Assembly (NCBI RefSeq): GCF_024753135.1
Contig: NZ_JANUGP010000007.1
Span: 1-64,000, forward strand
Length of the DNA stretch: 64,000 bases
Source: Streptomyces pyxinicus
GTDB lineage: Bacteria > Actinomycetota > Actinomycetes > Streptomycetales > Streptomycetaceae
Reading direction: 5' to 3'
A program made the position numbers and the translations under genes. Below, one piece after another: positions 41,765 to 49,550 of this stretch (position 1 is the stretch's first letter; each line of letters begins with the position of its first letter). The notes beneath the pieces are model-generated. The model saw only the letters and a list, made by a program, of their open reading frames with translations. It was not told where the DNA came from and searched no databases.

Positions 41765-42327
41765 GGTCTGCCTCCCGTTCCGACCCGCGTCATGATCTCG
41801 CAGAGCGCCCGGTCGTCGAAGATCCGCGAGGTCGGTATCCGCACGGTGGTGCGGTGCCGGCCGGTGACGGGGTGTCCGGCGAGGTTGATCCAGTAGCAGC
41901 AGTGCCGGAGGTCGAGCCGGTCGTGGCTCGCGCGCAGCCAGTCGTCCTGGGAGCGCGGGACGAGCATGACGACCAGGATCTTGTGCACCGAGACGGGGGT
42001 GCGGGCGAGCTTGCGCAGATGGGCGTTGTCCAGGGTGAAGGAGAAGGAGCGGCCGGGCGGGTGGGGCGCGACCTGGTAGGTGCATTTGAGCTGCACCTTG
42101 ACGGTGACCTCGTCGTCGACGGTGTGGCCGGGCGCGCCGTGGCTGACGTGCCAGTCGATGCCGTTGTCCGGGAAGGGCTGGGACAGCGAGCAGCCGGCCG
42201 CGGCGGCGACCGCGTGCAGATAGCCGACCTGCAGGGTCTCCATGCACGCGGTGACGGCGAGCGTGCCGCGAAGGGGGCCCGGGCGGGCGGGCAGCAGCCC
42301 GCCCCGCTCGGGCTGCGCAACGGCCAT
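41761..42327 (-). CDS. DUF4365 domain-containing protein
   Basis: Product of 188 residues carrying a DUF4365-like domain, which belongs to the PD-(D/E)xK nuclease-like group. Seen here: [12 protein letters not shown] with the acidic position, [14 protein letters not shown] with the E-x-Q-x-K type core, and a C-terminal [22 protein letters not shown] section. The Q-x-K element is compatible with catalysis, though the domain is often uncharacterised. ATG at 42327 is the first start that gives the intact domain. It is divergent from the exonuclease gene. Confidence 0.72.
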   Translation of the reverse strand: MAVAQPERGGLLPARPGPLRGTLAVTACMETLQVGYLHAVAAAAGCSLSQPFPDNGIDWHVSHGAPGHTVDDEVTVKVQLKCTYQVAPHPPGRSFSFTLDNAHLRKLARTPVSVHKILVVMLVPRSQDDWLRASHDRLDLRHCCYWINLAGHPVTGRHRTTVRIPTSRIFDDRALCEIMTRVGTGGRP

Positions 42328-42495
42328 GGCCAACAGCCTTCCAGGCAATGGGTTTCCCCGTGACGGGCCGCTGAACTGCAAAGACCCGTATCTCTGTTGT
42401 GTCCTCGCGGCGTACGGCGCAAACAGCCCGGGTATCACCAAACGGGCAGAAGACGGATCGTCATCTGCCGGGAGTGACCGAGGAGTTGTGTGGGG

Positions 42496-43221
42496 ATGAC
42501 GATCTGGTACGAGGGGCCGCTGGCCGCCTTCGACACGGAGACGACAGGCGTGGACGTGGAGACCGACCGGATCGTGTCGGCCGCCGTCGTCGTCCAGGAC
42601 GCGCCGGGCACCCGGCCGCGGGTCAGCCGCTGGCTGGTGAACCCGGGGGTGCCGGTGCCGGAGGCGGCGACGGCGGTGCACGGTCTGACGGAGGAGCACC
42701 TGCAGCGCAACGGCCGCTGGCCGGCGCCGGTGGTGTACGAGATAGCGGAGCAGCTCGCGGAGCACGCGGCGATGGGCCGGCCGCTGGTGGTGATGAACGC
42801 GCCCTTCGACCTGACACTGCTGGACCGGGAGCTGCGCCGGCACCGGGCGGCGTCGCTGGACGGCTGGCTCGACTCGGTGCCGCTGCGGGTGCTGGACCCG
42901 CGGGTGCTGGACAAGCACCTGGACCGCTACCGCAAGGGCCGGCGCACCCTGACCGACCTGTGCGACCACTACGGCGTGACGCTGGACGGCGCGCACGACG
43001 CGGCGGCGGACGCGCTGGCGGCCCTGGACGTCGTACGGGCGGTCGGCCGCCGGTTCGCGGCGCGTCTGGAGCGGCTGTCCCCGGCCGAGCTGCACGCGTT
43101 GCAGACCGACTGGCACGCGGCGCAGGCGCGGGGGCTCCAGGCGTGGTTCGCGCGCAGCGGCTCGCAGGAGATCGTGAGTACGGAGTGGCCGCTACGTCCG
43201 GAGCTGCCGGCGGCGGCCTGA
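42496..43221 (+). CDS. DnaQ-type 3'-5' exonuclease
   Basis: DEDDh exonuclease of 241 residues. The catalytic acids are visible in AAFDTETTG (D13, E15 approximately), NAPFDLTLL and HDAAADALAALD with the diagnostic histidine. The family includes the proofreading epsilon subunit, but this stand-alone version without further domains is more likely a repair or nucleic-acid turnover enzyme. AGGAG at 42481-42485 is 10 bases before the ATG; an in-frame GTG at 42490 is only four bases from it and less likely. Confidence 0.88.
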   Translation: MTIWYEGPLAAFDTETTGVDVETDRIVSAAVVVQDAPGTRPRVSRWLVNPGVPVPEAATAVHGLTEEHLQRNGRWPAPVVYEIAEQLAEHAAMGRPLVVMNAPFDLTLLDRELRRHRAASLDGWLDSVPLRVLDPRVLDKHLDRYRKGRRTLTDLCDHYGVTLDGAHDAAADALAALDVVRAVGRRFAARLERLSPAELHALQTDWHAAQARGLQAWFARSGSQEIVSTEWPLRPELPAAA

Positions 43222-43228
43222 CAACGGA

Positions 43229-43259
43229 AGAGCCGGCCCGCTGTGTGCGGACCGGCTCT
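43229..43259. terminator. Bidirectional terminator, exonuclease gene / tRNA-Val
   Basis: Outer eight-base stem (43229-43236 with 43252-43259) and an inner CCGC/GCGG stem. It follows the exonuclease stop by 7 bp and lies just beyond the 3' end of the minus-strand tRNA. Confidence 0.8.
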
Positions 43260-43266
43260 GTCCCGG

Positions 43267-43338
43267 TGGGCGATACTGGGTTCGAACCAGTGACCTCTTC
43301 GGTGTGAACGAAGCGCTCTCCCACTGAGCTAATCGCCC
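43267..43338 (-). tRNA. tRNA-Val (CAC), copy 1
   Basis: Seventy-two bases. Acceptor GGGCGAT pairs with ATCGCCC, the D arm, the anticodon loop TTCACAC between CTTCG and CGAAG, and the T loop TTCGAAC are all present. Anticodon CAC reads GUG. Discriminator A; the CCA end is not encoded. Identical to the copy at 44072-44143. Confidence 0.96.
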
Positions 43339-43351
43339 GGGAACGCACTGA

Positions 43352-43381
43352 ACAATACAGGTCCCGACAGGGTTACTTCAA
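43352..43381 (-). promoter_or_regulatory. Promoter of tRNA-Val copy 1
   Basis: On the minus strand TTGAAG (43376-43381) and TATTGT (43352-43357) are separated by 18 bp, a vegetative-type promoter 13 bp before the tRNA 5' end. It overlaps the 3' end of the SRPBCC gene. Confidence 0.55.
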
Positions 43382-43824
43382 ACCGCTGCCAGGTGGCGGC
43401 GCAGCCCGCGCCTCCCGGCGGCCATCATCAGCCGGTGGTTGGCGCGGAAGACCGGCCGTCCGGGCAGCGCCAGCCGTCTGAGCAAGGGTTTCGTGACGTC
43501 CACGACCTGCTCGTAGCGGGCGAGCGTGCCGGCGCCCTCGGCGGTGACCGTCCAGCGGGCCCAGCCCTCGATGTCACCGGACACGGCGATCTCCAGCACG
43601 CCGGCGTCCGGGTCGCGGCGCGTCTCGCGGGCGGTGAAGCTCATGTCGTACGGCAGCAGGGAGCGGATGGTGAGGACGCCGGTGCGGTCGTCGAGCCGGG
43701 TCACGGCGCGCACCTGGGGCCACCAGCGGGGGTAGTCCTCGGGCCGCGCCAGCACGTCGTAGACGGCGACCGGCGGGGCGGGCAGCGGCCACAGGCTGAG
43801 GAAGCGGTAGTGGTTCAAGTTCAT
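43378..43824 (-). CDS. SRPBCC family protein (polyketide cyclase/dehydrase-like)
   Basis: Product of 148 residues with the START/Bet v1-like fold: the opening RFLSLWPLPAPPVAVYDVL, the PEDYPRWWPQVRAV motif typical of these lipid/aromatic-binding proteins, and a C-terminal helix. The ligand is unknown. ATG at 43824 has AGGAG 10 bases upstream. The gene is enclosed between two identical tRNA-Val genes on the same strand. Confidence 0.82.
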   Translation of the reverse strand: MNLNHYRFLSLWPLPAPPVAVYDVLARPEDYPRWWPQVRAVTRLDDRTGVLTIRSLLPYDMSFTARETRRDPDAGVLEIAVSGDIEGWARWTVTAEGAGTLARYEQVVDVTKPLLRRLALPGRPVFRANHRLMMAAGRRGLRRHLAAV

Positions 43825-44029
43825 GGGGCGAGTCTCCTGGACGCGGAGGAGAGTGACGGCCCGACAGATGTGAGTCGCACTCAGATATCGGCTCCCGCCG
43901 GGCGGTTGAGTGCCCACGGAATTCCGCTCTTGTCGTACTTACGAAGTGGCCGACGGCATTCCGGAAAAGGTGAGGGTATTTCCGTCGCGGCGAATTGCGA
44001 CGGTCCCGCACAAGGCGCCGCCGACAACG

Positions 44030-44065
44030 CCGACGGCCCACCTGCGGTGGCAGGTGGGCCGTCGG
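44030..44065 (-). terminator. Terminator of tRNA-Val copy 2
   Basis: Perfect 16-bp stem (44030-44045 with 44050-44065) with a GGTG loop, six bases beyond the tRNA 3' end on the minus strand. Confidence 0.85.
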
Positions 44066-44071
44066 TCCGGG

Positions 44072-44143
44072 TGGGCGATACTGGGTTCGAACCAGTGACC
44101 TCTTCGGTGTGAACGAAGCGCTCTCCCACTGAGCTAATCGCCC
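44072..44143 (-). tRNA. tRNA-Val (CAC), copy 2
   Basis: Identical over all 72 bases to the copy at 43267-43338; anticodon CAC, no encoded CCA. Confidence 0.96.
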
Positions 44144-44198
44144 GGGCGCAGGAAGAACATTACCCCATGTCAGGGGGTGCCTCCGACCAGGTGCCCGG

Positions 44199-44681
44199 TC
44201 ACTGGTCCCTGATCTTCCACGGCATGACGAGGCCGAACTTCCACAGGTAGATCCCGGCGAGCACCCCGACGATCACCAGCCCGATCACGGTCAGGGTGAT
44301 GTTGCGGCGGCGCACCTCGGGGTCGAGGGCCCGCTGGGCGGCCTCGGTGACCTTGCGCTTGGTCCAGCGGAGCACCAGCTGGGCCCAGACGAACTCGGTC
44401 GCCCAGATCGCCATGCCGCCGAAGATCACCACCCAGCCAGGTCCGGGCAGCGGGAGCATGATCACACCGGCCACGACCACCGCGAGGCCGACCACGAAGA
44501 CGCCGACCTGCCAGCTCAGGTGCAGGGCCCGGCGGGCCTTGACGAACTCCGGCGCGCGGGAGCCGAGGCCACGCTCGGCGTTCTCCTCGCCCACCACTCC
44601 GTCCGCCTCCGCCTCGTACGTCCCGGCCACCGCGTCCACCGCCACGGCGCGCTCACCCGGCTGGTCACTCCCCGTATTCAT
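44199..44681 (-). CDS. PGPGW-motif membrane protein (TIGR02611 family)
   Basis: Product of 160 residues from ATG 44681. It has an acidic N-terminus, then three hydrophobic segments (about 56-75 and 78-95 containing MLPLPGPGW, and 131-152). The PGPGW motif defines a small actinobacterial membrane family of unknown function. It is divergent from ssgB, so both promoters share 44682-44872. Confidence 0.83.
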   Translation of the reverse strand: MNTGSDQPGERAVAVDAVAGTYEAEADGVVGEENAERGLGSRAPEFVKARRALHLSWQVGVFVVGLAVVVAGVIMLPLPGPGWVVIFGGMAIWATEFVWAQLVLRWTKRKVTEAAQRALDPEVRRRNITLTVIGLVIVGVLAGIYLWKFGLVMPWKIRDQ

Positions 44682-44872
44682 ACAGACAAACCCTACCCGA
44701 GTGAATCCAGTCACCGGAATGGTCGTAGATCTGGTACGAGTTCTCGGCCGGAAGAGTTACGTAAACACACGCAAAACCCTCAGAGGGGTTTACAACGGCA
44801 CCGTAGGTGGCATGTCGATTTCGCCGACGTGCGAATCCCCGAGCGCACACTGAGCGAAAGGCCCTGGCGCTT
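44682..44872. promoter_or_regulatory. Divergent promoter region of ssgB and the PGPGW gene
   Basis: Holds an imperfect hairpin (AAACCCT at 44774-44780 against AGGGGTTT at 44784-44791) flanked by GTAAAC (44761-44766) and GTTTAC (44788-44793), which form an inverted pair. The ssgB promoter of S. coelicolor was reported to depend on stress sigma factor SigH, which favours GTTT-type -35 boxes; GTTTAC is a candidate, but no matching -10 was fixed. A GAAAGG ribosome-binding site lies about 12 bases before ssgB. Confidence 0.5.
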
Positions 44873-45286
44873 ATGAACACCACGGTCAGCTGCGAGCTGC
44901 ACCTGCGCCTCGTTGTGTCGAGCGAGTCCTCCCTGCCTGTCCCCGCAGGCCTGCGGTACGACACGGCCGACCCCTACGCCGTGCACGCCACCTTCCACAC
45001 CGGAGCCGAGGAGACCGTCGAGTGGGTGTTCGCCCGCGACCTCCTCGCCGAGGGGCTGCACCGGCCCACCGGAACCGGCGACGTCCGCGTCTGGCCATCC
45101 CGTAGTCATGGTCAGGGCGTCGTGTGCATCGCCCTCAGCTCCCCGGAGGGGGAAGCCCTGCTGGAGGCCCCGGCGCGGGCCCTGGAGTCCTTCCTGAAGC
45201 GAACCGACGCCGCCGTGCCGCCCGGCACGGAGCACCGGCACTTCGATCTGGACCAGGAACTGTCACACATCCTGGCGGAGAGCTAG
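44873..45286 (+). CDS. ssgB: Sporulation-specific cell division protein SsgB
   Basis: SsgA-like protein that recruits FtsZ to future septum sites in aerial hyphae together with SsgA. The 137-residue sequence (MNTTVSCELHLRLVV, RYDTADPYAVHATFHTG, VRVWPSRSHGQGVVCIAL, ending SHILAES) agrees with S. coelicolor SsgB as I remember it over its full length; SsgB is almost invariant among streptomycetes. It stands alone on the plus strand, as in S. coelicolor. This gene is the best evidence that the organism makes sporulation septa. Confidence 0.97.
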   Translation: MNTTVSCELHLRLVVSSESSLPVPAGLRYDTADPYAVHATFHTGAEETVEWVFARDLLAEGLHRPTGTGDVRVWPSRSHGQGVVCIALSSPEGEALLEAPARALESFLKRTDAAVPPGTEHRHFDLDQELSHILAES

Positions 45287-45366
45287 GCCGCGGCCCCTCG
45301 AAGCAGCCCGGCGCCGTCCACTCGGGGAGACGGCTCGGGCCAAGACAATTGCATACGGCACAGTCC

Positions 45367-45401
45367 GGCGCCGTCACCGTGGGTGTCCACGGGACGGCGT
45401 C
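45367..45401 (+). terminator. Possible ssgB terminator
   Basis: Hairpin with inner stem CCGTGG (45377-45382) / CCACGG (45387-45392) and outer stem CGCCGTC (45369-45375) / GACGGCG (45393-45399), one bulged A, 80 bp past the ssgB stop. The remaining 287-bp spacer up to the CGNR gene shows no coding potential. Confidence 0.55.
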
Positions 45402-45573
45402 GGCCCGTGCGCCGGCCGCTCCCCGCATCGCGGTGCCGGGAACCCGCCGGGGTCCGGGGACGTTCTCATGGCAGGCCCGGTCGGGCGCGGACCGGTGTGG
45501 TGGGCGCGGTTGTCGCTACCATCGGCCAGCATCGGCGGGCGCCCGCCCGACCCCCCAGGCCAGGGAGCGAAAC

Positions 45574-46134
45574 GTGCTGATCACCCACGACACCCGGTGC
45601 GCGCTGGACACCGTGGTCGATCTGGTGAACACCGCCCCGGAGGACGACACCGCGACGGACGGGCTGCCGGACGTGGCGGCGCTCGTCGACTTCGTGCGCG
45701 GCCACGCGATCAGCGACGTCGGCGTGCTGTCGGAGTTCGACCTGTCGGCGGTGCGCAAGGTGCGGGGCCGGTTCGCGGGGATCTTCGCGGCGCCGGACGC
45801 CCGGTCCGCGGCCCTGATGATCAACGATCTGGTCGCGGCGGCCGGCACCACGCCCCGGCTCACCGACCACGACGGCTACGACTGGCATGTGCACTACTTC
45901 GCGCCCGGCGCCTCCGTGGCCGACCACCTGGCCGCCGACTGCGGGATGGCACTGGCCTTCTTCGTGGTGGCCGGTGAGCAGGAGCGGCTGCGGCGCTGCG
46001 AGGCACCGGACTGCCGGCGCGCCTTCGTGGACCTCTCCCGCAACCGCTCGCGCCGCTACTGCGACAGCCGCACCTGCGGCAACCGGCTGCACGTCGCCGC
46101 CTACCGGGCCCGGCGCAAGGAGGCGGCGGGCTGA
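45574..46134 (+). CDS. CGNR zinc-finger (ABATE) protein
   Basis: Product of 186 residues. The N-terminal ABATE domain (about 1-125) includes DLVNTAPEDD and HYFAPGASVADHLAADC; the C-terminal CGNR zinc finger shows CEAPDCRRAFVDLSRNRSRR followed by YCDSRTCGNRLHVAAYRAR, with four zinc cysteines and the CGNR signature. Such proteins are predicted DNA-binding regulators. GTG at 45574 has AGGGAG six bases upstream. Confidence 0.87.
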   Translation: MLITHDTRCALDTVVDLVNTAPEDDTATDGLPDVAALVDFVRGHAISDVGVLSEFDLSAVRKVRGRFAGIFAAPDARSAALMINDLVAAAGTTPRLTDHDGYDWHVHYFAPGASVADHLAADCGMALAFFVVAGEQERLRRCEAPDCRRAFVDLSRNRSRRYCDSRTCGNRLHVAAYRARRKEAAG

Positions 46135-46202
46135 GCGGGCCGGCGCCGGCTCCGGGGGCGACGTCGGTCCCGGCGGGTGGCGCCGGGACGGACGTGTACG
46201 GC

Positions 46203-46355
46203 TCACAGCAACAGCAGGTCGTGCAGCGCAGCCATGAGGAGCAGACACCCGATCACCGCAAGGAAGATCATCAGCGGTGGCTGGGATAGGGCGAAGAGGC
46301 ACCCGCGCGGCTCGTCCTTCGGCGGCGCGGCCTCGCTCTGTTGTGTGTCCAGCAT
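46203..46355 (-). CDS. Small 50-residue membrane protein
   Basis: Short open frame with typical Streptomyces codon use, from ATG 46355 to TGA 46203. The product begins MLDTQQSEAAPPKDEPRG, a charged cytoplasmic half, then PPLMIFLAVIGCLLLMAALH, a clear transmembrane helix, and ends HDLLLL. The ribosome-binding site is weak (CCCGAG directly upstream), so it may be leaderless or translated at a low level. The function is unknown. The pattern of a charged N-terminus and single C-terminal helix is typical of a tail-anchored small protein. Confidence 0.65.
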   Translation of the reverse strand: MLDTQQSEAAPPKDEPRGCLFALSQPPLMIFLAVIGCLLLMAALHDLLLL

Positions 46356-46446
46356 CTCGGGGCCGATGATGGCCCACGCCGGGCGCCGGACGCGATCAGC
46401 ACCAGGGGATCTTCCGGGTGTCCGCCGGTTACCGTGATCTCTCGTT

Positions 46447-46469
46447 CGCCCGGTGATCGTTTCCGGGCG
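46447..46469 (-). terminator. Hairpin downstream of the 147-residue membrane protein gene
   Basis: Seven-base stem (46447-46453 with 46463-46469), nine-base loop, 43 bp past the stop codon on the minus strand. Confidence 0.5.
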
Positions 46470-46511
46470 TCCCGGGACTCACTGTGTCGTTTCGCCCGAA
46501 TCGTGTGACTG

Positions 46512-46955
46512 TCATATGCCGTGCTTCTTGAGGATGGCCTCGATGTCGCTGAAGTCGTCGGCGGAGTCGGCCGGGCGGGGCGCCGCGGCCGGCCGGGCGG
46601 CGGGACGCGCGCCCTGGCCGAGGGAGGGCGCCGAGGCGCCGGGAGCCACCGCCTCGCCGCCCGCCTTCCCGGCCGCTCTGCGCTCGGCCCGGGTGCCGCC
46701 GCGGCGCCGCTCCACGGCGCGGGTGCCGGCGAACAGCAACCAGGCGCCGCCGAGCACCCCGAAGCCCGCCCACGCCGTGGGGCTGAGGGCGGTGTCGGCG
46801 AGCCAGCCCACGACCCCGGTCATCACCAGGCCGACCGGCACCAGCGCGTAGGCGGCGATGCGCGCCGCCGCCAGGTACCGCTTGCGGTAGGCCGTGACCA
46901 CCGCGATGCCCAGGCCCGCGGCGGACACGGCGGAGCAGACGGTCTCGGCAATCAT
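46512..46955 (-). CDS. Two-span membrane protein of unknown function
   Basis: Product of 147 residues: hydrophobic segments at about 3-20, 30-52 and 59-78 (two to three helices), a basic segment RAVERRRGGTRAERRAAGK, a Pro/Ala-rich linker, and a conserved-looking terminal motif DDFSDIEAILKKHGI, which resembles the short acidic C-termini that dock to other proteins. ATG at 46955 has AGGAGG six bases upstream. Function unknown. Confidence 0.78.
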   Translation of the reverse strand: MIAETVCSAVSAAGLGIAVVTAYRKRYLAAARIAAYALVPVGLVMTGVVGWLADTALSPTAWAGFGVLGGAWLLFAGTRAVERRRGGTRAERRAAGKAGGEAVAPGASAPSLGQGARPAARPAAAPRPADSADDFSDIEAILKKHGI

Positions 46956-47198
46956 CCGGTCCTCCTGGCGGGCTCGGTCGGCCGGCGGCGACGTGTGCCG
47001 CCTCGGCGAGGTGCGTCTCGTCCCCTCCATCCTGCACCGGCCGGTCCCGCCGAGGCCATGCCCACGGGCGGACATCAGGGAGATCTCCGGGTTGCCTCCT
47101 CCCGGGGTGCCGGTGCCGCGCGCACCCGCCCGGGCCTGCGGCGCCGCCCACAGCAGCCCGGTTGGGCCGCCCGCGCCCGGCCTGGGAGACTGGGGCAC

Positions 47199-47723
47199 AT
47201 GAGCGACTCCTCCCCCGCGCGCCCCGACGCCCCCGTCCTCGACGTCTGGTGCGAACTGCAGTGCCCCGACTGCCGCACCGCCCTGGACGACGTCCGCGCC
47301 CTGCGCGCCCGCTACGGCGACCGGCTGGAGCTGCGGCTGCGGCACTTCCCGCTGGAGAAGCACAAGCACGCCTTCGCCGCCGCCCAGGCCGCGGAGGAGG
47401 CCTTCGCGCAGGGGCAGGGCTGGCCGTACGTCGAGGCGGTGCTCGGCCGGGTCGAGGAACTGGACCGTGAGGGAGAACCCTTCCTGGTCGAGGTCGCCGG
47501 GGAACTCGGCCTGGACGCCGAGGAGTTCGACACCGCGCTGATCGACGGCCGGCACATCCTGATCGTCGACGCCGACCAGGCCGAGGGCAAGGCCATCGGG
47601 GTGACCGGCACCCCGACCTACGTCATCGGCGGGGAGCGCCTGGACGGCGGCAAGAGCCAGGAGGGCCTGCGGGAACGAATCGAGGAGACCGCCGACCGGC
47701 TGCTCGCCGAGCGGGAGGCCTGA
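47199..47723 (+). CDS. DsbA-family thiol-disulphide oxidoreductase (FrnE-like), cytoplasmic
   Basis: Product of 174 residues with a thioredoxin-fold DsbA domain. The active-site pair is CPDC at about residues 22-25, in WCELQCPDCRTALD, and the cis-proline region is GVTGTPTYVIGG. No signal peptide or membrane anchor is seen, so it should act in the cytoplasm, where it could work with mycothiol. Four residues before CPDC lies a third cysteine (C18). Monocistronic. Confidence 0.87.
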   Translation: MSDSSPARPDAPVLDVWCELQCPDCRTALDDVRALRARYGDRLELRLRHFPLEKHKHAFAAAQAAEEAFAQGQGWPYVEAVLGRVEELDREGEPFLVEVAGELGLDAEEFDTALIDGRHILIVDADQAEGKAIGVTGTPTYVIGGERLDGGKSQEGLRERIEETADRLLAEREA

Positions 47724-47752
47724 GCCGGGAAGCCCGGGCCGGGACACCCGTC

Positions 47753-48577
47753 CTACAACAGGGGCTTGGCGAGGAAGTGGGTCGTCGTCCGGTAGCCGAG
47801 TGACGTGTAGAGCCGCTCGGCCGGGGTGTTGCCCGCGGACACGTTGAGGCCGAGGACCGGCAGGCCGGCCTCGGTCGCCTGGCGCTCCGCCGCCAGCATG
47901 AGCGCCCGGCCGTGCCCCCGGCCGCGGTGGGCCGCGTGGGTCTCGACGTCGTACACGTAGGCGCGCTCCGCTTCCAGGGCCAGCCAGAGGGTGCCGACGG
48001 GGACGTCCTCGTGCTCCACGACGCTGAAGAGCATGCGCGCGGTGCCGAGCCCGTCGGGCAGCAGCCGCGCGTGGTCCTCGGCCGCCTTGGCCCGGGCCGC
48101 CAGCTCCGGGACGCCCCGCTCGATCCAGGAGCGCGTGTACCGCTCGCTCTCCCGCGCGTACCAGGCGGCGTACTCCGCCTCCGTCATGGGCCGGGCCCGG
48201 CTGCCGGGCGGCAGTTCGGGCGGGGTGGTGCCGAGGCGCTTCTCCATGTGGCGGTTGCGCGGGGTGTAGCCGAGGGCGGCGAAGAGCCGTAGCGCCGCGT
48301 CCGCCGTGGCGGGCACAGCCGTCTCGACGGCGGCGCAGCCCCAGCCGCGCGCCACCTCCTCCGCGGCCAGGGCGGCCACCGTGCCCCGGCCGCGCCGCCG
48401 GTCGGCCTCGGCGATCCAGAGTTCCTGTACCCGCGCGACCGAGGTGCCGTGGGCGGGTGAGGTGGTGAGGTGCAGTTCCCCTACGGGGCGGCTGTTCACG
48501 CACACCTGGTAGCGGCGCGCACGGGTGCCGTCGGGATGCTGCCGGAGCGGCTCGACCGGCCGCAGGGTGGTGGTCAT
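47753..48577 (-). CDS. Tandem GNAT N-acetyltransferase
   Basis: Product of 274 residues with two GNAT folds. The first (about 20-115) has ELWIAEADRRRGRGTVAAL as its acetyl-CoA loop; the second (about 130-270) has YDVETHAAHRGRGHGRALML, a stronger R/Q-x-x-G-x-G/A match, and ends LGYRTTTHFLAKPLL. The substrate is unknown; double-GNAT proteins include mycothiol synthase MshD, but this one lacks enough similarity for me to assign that role. Confidence 0.83.
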   Translation of the reverse strand: MTTTLRPVEPLRQHPDGTRARRYQVCVNSRPVGELHLTTSPAHGTSVARVQELWIAEADRRRGRGTVAALAAEEVARGWGCAAVETAVPATADAALRLFAALGYTPRNRHMEKRLGTTPPELPPGSRARPMTEAEYAAWYARESERYTRSWIERGVPELAARAKAAEDHARLLPDGLGTARMLFSVVEHEDVPVGTLWLALEAERAYVYDVETHAAHRGRGHGRALMLAAERQATEAGLPVLGLNVSAGNTPAERLYTSLGYRTTTHFLAKPLL

Positions 48578-48728
48578 CCAGGTGTTCTACCCCCGGCGGA
48601 CGCGGTCGTCAGCCTCATTTCGCCCCCGACATGCGCCGGGGGTGTGGGGGTCGGCCGGTCCGCGCCCGTCTCCGACGCACCCCGAACGCAAGGGAGTTGA
48701 CCTGTCCGCAGCCTCTCGCCCGGTCCGC

Positions 48729-49550
48729 TCAGGGGTCCAGGTCCTGTCCGGAGCGCTCGTCGAAGATCCGCATCGCCTTGGCGGTCACCGGCCCCGGGGC
48801 GCCGGTCAGTTCCCGCTCGTCGACGCGGTGCACCGCCTGCACGTCCCGCAGCGTGGAGGTCAGGAAGACCTCGTCGGCCCGCTCCAGCACGTCCAGCGGC
48901 AGGTCGGTCTCCCTGGCTCCGGTCCACTCGACGGCGAGGGCGCGGGTGATGCCGGGCAGACAGCCCGAGGCGACCGGCGGGGTGTGGATCTCGCCGTCCA
49001 GGACCACGAAGACGTTGGAGCCGGTGCCCTCGCAGAGCCGGCCGACCGTGTTGCCGAACAGCGCCTCGGAGGCGCCGTGCCGGTGGGCGCGGTCCAGGGC
49101 GACGACGTTCTCGGCGTACGAGGTGGTCTTCAGGCCGGTCAGGGCGCCGCGTTCGTTGCGGGTCCAGGGCACGGTGATCACGGCGGTGGTGTCCGGGCGG
49201 CGGGCGGTCTCGCCGAGGGCGACGACCAGGGTGGGCCCGTGCTCGCCCCGGTCGGAGCCGAGCGGGCCGTGGCCGCCGGTGTAGGTGATCCGCAGCCGGC
49301 CGAGCGGCATCGGGTTGGCCTCCAGGACGGCCGCGCAGGCGCGCCGGACCTCGTCGTGGTCGGGGTCGGGCAGGCCGAGGCCACGGGCCGAGCGGGTGAG
49401 CCGGTCGAGGTGGCGGGTGAGCGCGAACGGCCTGCCGTCGGCCGCCTTGACCGTCTCGAAGATGCCGTCCCCGACCGTCAGGCCGTGGTCGAACACGGAG
49501 ACACGGGCGGACTCCAGGTCCTTCAGCCCGCCGTCCAGCCAGATCCTCAT
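48729..49550 (-). CDS. pabC: Aminotransferase class IV, probable 4-amino-4-deoxychorismate lyase
   Basis: PLP-dependent fold-type IV enzyme of 273 residues. Seen: DHGLTVGDGIFETVKAADG, the catalytic lysine in LTGLKTTSYAEN, and the phosphate-binding EGTGSNVFVV and SGCLPGITRAL. Its ATG overlaps the chorismate-binding gene by four bases, so the pair should make 4-aminobenzoate for folate: PabB-like gives aminodeoxychorismate, this enzyme eliminates pyruvate. A branched-chain or D-amino acid transaminase is the alternative on sequence alone. Confidence 0.85.
   Translation of the reverse strand: MRIWLDGGLKDLESARVSVFDHGLTVGDGIFETVKAADGRPFALTRHLDRLTRSARGLGLPDPDHDEVRRACAAVLEANPMPLGRLRITYTGGHGPLGSDRGEHGPTLVVALGETARRPDTTAVITVPWTRNERGALTGLKTTSYAENVVALDRAHRHGASEALFGNTVGRLCEGTGSNVFVVLDGEIHTPPVASGCLPGITRALAVEWTGARETDLPLDVLERADEVFLTSTLRDVQAVHRVDERELTGAPGPVTAKAMRIFDERSGQDLDP

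Noticed and set aside
46177..46437. An 86-codon plus-strand frame after the CGNR gene
   Set aside because: It overlaps the 50-codon membrane protein in antisense, has poor codon bias and no ribosome-binding site; the minus-strand frame is better supported.
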